DNA of 6,946 nt, taken from the NCBI GenBank assembly GCA_029004695.1, contig JAQVZB010000051.1, positions 1 through 6,946 on the forward strand. The letters run 5' to 3'. A program made the position numbers and the translations under genes. Every line of letters begins with the position of its first letter. The stretch's first letter is position 1. A model generated the notes under the pieces. The model saw only the letters and a list, made by a program, of their open reading frames with translations, was not told where the DNA came from and ran no database searches. Positions 5,548-6,946 of this stretch are shown here, piece by piece. Source of the DNA: Bacilli bacterium. Its GTDB lineage: Bacteria > Bacillota_I > Bacilli_A > RF39 > UBA660.

Positions 5548-5925
5548 ACAAAACAAAATATTTGGCTATTTTTTATAATTTTTCCCATAGCTCTTTTATT
5601 TTTATCAGTTATTTTTGATAATGCAATAGTATTTGTCGAAAATAAAAGATTAGAAGTTGTTACTAAAAATATAATTGAAAAAGCTTTAAATAGTAATGTA
5701 AATGATTATTATGAAAAAGTTAAATTAGAATATGAAAATAAAAAAATAACTACTCATCAATTAGAAGTCAATTATGAAAATGAAAAATTATTTATATATA
5801 ACAGTCACTCTATTACTAGTTTTTTTGGTAAAATATTTAATATTAATTCCTATCGAGCTGAAGTAAGTATGCAAGGTTATTTATTAGATGGTAAAGTTGT
5901 AATCCAAGAGGTTGATTATGAGTAA
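5545..5925 (+). CDS. TadE-like pilus assembly membrane protein
   Basis: The 126-residue product (TTG start) has one hydrophobic helix near the N-terminus (about residues 6-24), an amphipathic helix with alternating charges (about 30-50), a charged middle, and a C-terminal beta-rich part (SYRAEVSMQGYLLDGKVVI). This shape, an N-terminal anchor followed by a small pilin-like ectodomain, fits TadE/TadF-like proteins of Tad pili. The sequence match is weak and the call rests largely on the next gene, a CpaE/TadZ-type ATPase, with which it overlaps by 8 bases. An unrelated single-pass membrane protein cannot be excluded. Unlike the gene at 72-527 it has no G|FxxxE prepilin cleavage site. It is the first gene of its operon. 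Confidence 0.45.
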   Translation: MTKQNIWLFFIIFPIALLFLSVIFDNAIVFVENKRLEVVTKNIIEKALNSNVNDYYEKVKLEYENKKITTHQLEVNYENEKLFIYNSHSITSFFGKIFNINSYRAEVSMQGYLLDGKVVIQEVDYE

Positions 5926-6646
5926 AGGGGTAGTTTCGGTTATATATTCAGGAAAAGGTGGCGTAGGTAAAACAACCTTTACATTAAATTTAGCAGGCAC
6001 ATTATCTAATAATAAAAAGAAAGTATTAATAATTGATCTCGATTTATATAGCGGTGCAATCGCGATTTCTCTTAATAAAATTCCAGTAAAAACTATCTAT
6101 CATTTTCATAATGATTTAAACAACAAAAATGATCTTGATGTTTTTAATTATATTACAAAATATAATAATTATATTGATTTTATATCTTGTCCCAAAGATA
6201 TTAAAGAAGTTAAAAAAATTGATTATAATACAATAGAAAAATTAGTTTTTAAAGCATCTTTATTATATGATGTTATTTTATTTGATTTAAGTCATATATA
6301 TTCAGAGATTAATAGTAATATTTTAAATATGGCTAAAAATGTTTTATATCTATTTACAAATGATCCAGCTGATTTAAAAAATACAGCTAATGTATTAAGC
6401 AATTTAAAACAAAACCATAATAATTTAAATGTTATATTAAATTATAGTATTAATCCAGAAAGAAATTATTATGTCTTATATGATATAAAAAATATTATTA
6501 ATAATAATATTGATTATATAATTAGTAATCGTTTTTACAATCCGCAAATAGATAATATAACAATTAGAGGAGAAATATTTACTATTAATAATCAAAAATT
6601 ACTAGATTATAAAATATTTAATTTAATTGCTAAATCGATATTATAG
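5918..6646 (+). CDS. ParA/MinD-superfamily ATPase, CpaE/TadZ-like
   Basis: This 242-residue P-loop ATPase has the deviant Walker A motif K13-G-G-V-G-K-T19 with the signature lysine K13, the Walker A' region LIIDLDLYSG (D40) and a Walker B strand VILFDLS (D123). The motif DLDLxxGxxAxxL followed by a short Pro-containing segment is characteristic of CpaE/TadZ proteins, which localise Tad pilus machinery at the membrane, rather than plasmid ParA. No receiver domain precedes the ATPase, as also seen in some Firmicutes TadZ proteins. The C-terminal third is Asn-rich and diverged. The ATG at 5918 is preferred over an in-frame TTG at 5912, because AAGAGG (5906-5911) lies 6 bases before it. The gene overlaps the TadE-like gene by 8 bases, which suggests translational coupling, and no ParB gene or parS-like repeat is present. 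Alternatives are MinD or FlhG relatives. Confidence 0.75.
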   Translation: MSKGVVSVIYSGKGGVGKTTFTLNLAGTLSNNKKKVLIIDLDLYSGAIAISLNKIPVKTIYHFHNDLNNKNDLDVFNYITKYNNYIDFISCPKDIKEVKKIDYNTIEKLVFKASLLYDVILFDLSHIYSEINSNILNMAKNVLYLFTNDPADLKNTANVLSNLKQNHNNLNVILNYSINPERNYYVLYDIKNIINNNIDYIISNRFYNPQIDNITIRGEIFTINNQKLLDYKIFNLIAKSIL

Positions 6647-6657
6647 GAGGATTAATT

Positions 6658-6798
6658 ATGAGTAAAGATTTATTAATATTATTGATAATTACATTAAGTA
6701 TAAGTATAAGCGGAGTTATCATAACTTATTTAGGCTTACTATTTAAAAATCATAAAAAAAACTTAAAAAGGATTATAAAATTTACCACCAAAGGTTAA
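6658..6798 (+). CDS. Small single-helix membrane protein, unknown
   Basis: The 46-residue product consists of a hydrophobic helix (about residues 5-29) and a strongly basic tail (KNHKKNLKR). It should insert with the tail inside the cell. A strong ribosome binding site, TAGGAGG (6644-6650), overlaps the stop codon of the ATPase gene and lies 7 bases before the ATG, and an intrinsic terminator begins right after the stop codon, so the gene is very likely real and the last of the operon. There is no prepilin-type cleavage motif, so it is not a Flp pilin. I do not recognise it. A role with the TadE/CpaE-like pair is inferred only from operon position. Confidence 0.7.
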   Translation: MSKDLLILLIITLSISISGVIITYLGLLFKNHKKNLKRIIKFTTKG

Positions 6799-6824
6799 AA
6801 AAAATAGTATTTTTACTATTTTTT
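6799..6824 (+). terminator. Terminator of the TadE/CpaE-like operon
   Basis: A perfect 11-base-pair stem, AAAAAATAGTA (6799-6809) with TACTATTTTTT (6814-6824), has a TTTT loop; the T-tract forms the 3' arm. It starts immediately after the stop codon and has the AT-rich composition of the host. Confidence 0.75.
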
Positions 6825-6833
6825 CCTAAATTG

Positions 6834-6866
6834 AAATCTCAACCGCACCAGCGGTTGGGATTTTTT
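6834..6866 (+). terminator. Second, GC-richer terminator, possibly carried by an insertion sequence
   Basis: AAATCTCAACCGC (6834-6846) pairs with GCGGTTGGGATTT (6851-6863), 13 base pairs with one G-T wobble, loop ACCA, and T's continue to 6866. It is the most stable hairpin in the window and clearly richer in G+C than the host terminators. It lies only 10 bases after the previous terminator, so it is redundant for the operon; it is better explained as insulation in front of the transposase-like gene. Confidence 0.8.
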
Positions 6867-6874
6867 GATATAAT
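6866..6874 (+). promoter_or_regulatory. Extended -10 promoter of the transposase-like gene
   Basis: TG (6866-6867), one base, then a perfect TATAAT (6869-6874) directly follows the terminator T-run. No good -35 box is seen; its position falls in the hairpin. Transcription would start near 6881. Confidence 0.6.
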
Positions 6875-6877
6875 AAA

Positions 6878-6906
6878 AGAGCCCACACCCAGCAAGGAGG
6901 AGCTCT
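6878..6906 (+). promoter_or_regulatory. Hairpin over the ribosome binding site of the transposase-like gene
   Basis: AGAGCCC (6878-6884) can pair with GG-A-GCTCT (6899-6906, one bulged A), placing the last two G's of the Shine-Dalgarno sequence AAGGAGG (6894-6900) in the stem, which ends directly at the ATG (6907). A transcript from the internal promoter (start near 6881) would lack part of the 5' arm and leave the site freer; a transcript entering from outside would contain the full stem. Confidence 0.45.
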
Positions 6907-6946
6907 ATGAAAAATTATACTCAATTAACAGAAAAAAAGAAAGTAG
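6907..6946 (+). CDS. N-terminal fragment of a probable IS30-family transposase
   Basis: Only 13 codons are present before the window ends: MKNYTQLTEKKKV. This resembles the opening of IS30-family transposases, which commonly begin with M-x-x-Y-x-x-L-T-x-E-x-R and lead into a helix-turn-helix. AAGGAGG lies 6 bases before the ATG. The fragment is too short to be certain; the flanking insulation signals raise the likelihood of a transposase. Confidence 0.5.
   Translation, partial: MKNYTQLTEKKKV

Larger units (their letters stand above)
6834..6946 (+). mobile_element. Left part of a putative IS30-type insertion sequence (partial)
   Basis: A change to GC-richer sequence, a strong outward-blocking terminator, an internal promoter, a hairpin at the ribosome binding site and the start of a transposase-like reading frame together suggest the left end of an insertion sequence. 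The exact boundary, the terminal inverted repeat and the target duplication cannot be set, because the right end is outside the window. Confidence 0.4.

Noticed and set aside
5918..6646. ParA-like ATPase as evidence of a plasmid or partition locus.
   Set aside because: No ParB gene, replication gene or parS-like repeats are present, and the DLDLYSG region and TadE-like neighbour fit CpaE/TadZ better.
1..6946. Mycoplasma genetic code (UGA as tryptophan).
   Set aside because: TGA ends the PBP and the 64-residue gene at sensible places, and tryptophans in recognised proteins are TGG.

Overview
The window is very AT-rich (about a quarter G+C by eye) and tightly packed. It looks like chromosome from a low-GC Gram-positive (Bacilli/Mollicutes-related) bacterium, plausibly an uncultured gut lineage such as RF39 or Erysipelotrichales relatives; the lineage is an inference. 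The organism should have a peptidoglycan wall, because a complete class B penicillin-binding protein is present. UGA appears to be a stop codon: it ends two genes, and tryptophan is written UGG, so the mycoplasma code is not needed.

Layout. 16-556: an isolated type IV prepilin-like gene with its own sigma-A promoter and terminator. 555-1490: endonuclease IV (nfo), whose promoter starts inside the preceding terminator T-run. 1533-2189: a LiaF-like protein with four membrane helices followed by a repeated IFGG beta-helix domain. 2205-2453, minus strand: a small protein resembling DUF2624 (YqfT), sharing a convergent terminator with the LiaF-like gene. 2512-4452: a class B PBP, divergent from the small gene and apparently translated from a leaderless mRNA. 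4495-4689: a membrane-anchored small protein with four cysteines. 4744-5482: rpmG (ribosomal protein L33, too short to be found by a simple length cutoff) and efp (elongation factor P) as an operon. 5545-6798: a TadE-like membrane protein, a CpaE/TadZ-type ParA/MinD ATPase and a 46-residue single-helix protein in one operon. 6799-6946: a host terminator, a second more GC-rich terminator, a promoter, a hairpin around a Shine-Dalgarno site, and the first 13 codons of what looks like an IS30-type transposase, cut by the window end.

Themes. Two separate loci point to a pilus or pseudopilus system (prepilin at the left, TadE/CpaE-like pair at the right), but no secretion ATPase, platform protein or prepilin peptidase is visible. 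Several genes concern the cell envelope (PBP, LiaF-like protein, Cys-rich membrane protein), and three exported proteins carry paired cysteines. Transcription units are separated by very compact terminator-promoter modules, often with extended -10 boxes of the form TGTTATAAT. No CRISPR array, tRNA or rRNA was seen, and no gene-free stretch exceeds 300 bases. I found no convincing wholly new system; the best leads are the dispersed pilus genes, the leaderless PBP, the calcium-type loop beside the PBP active site, and the insulated left end of the putative insertion sequence.
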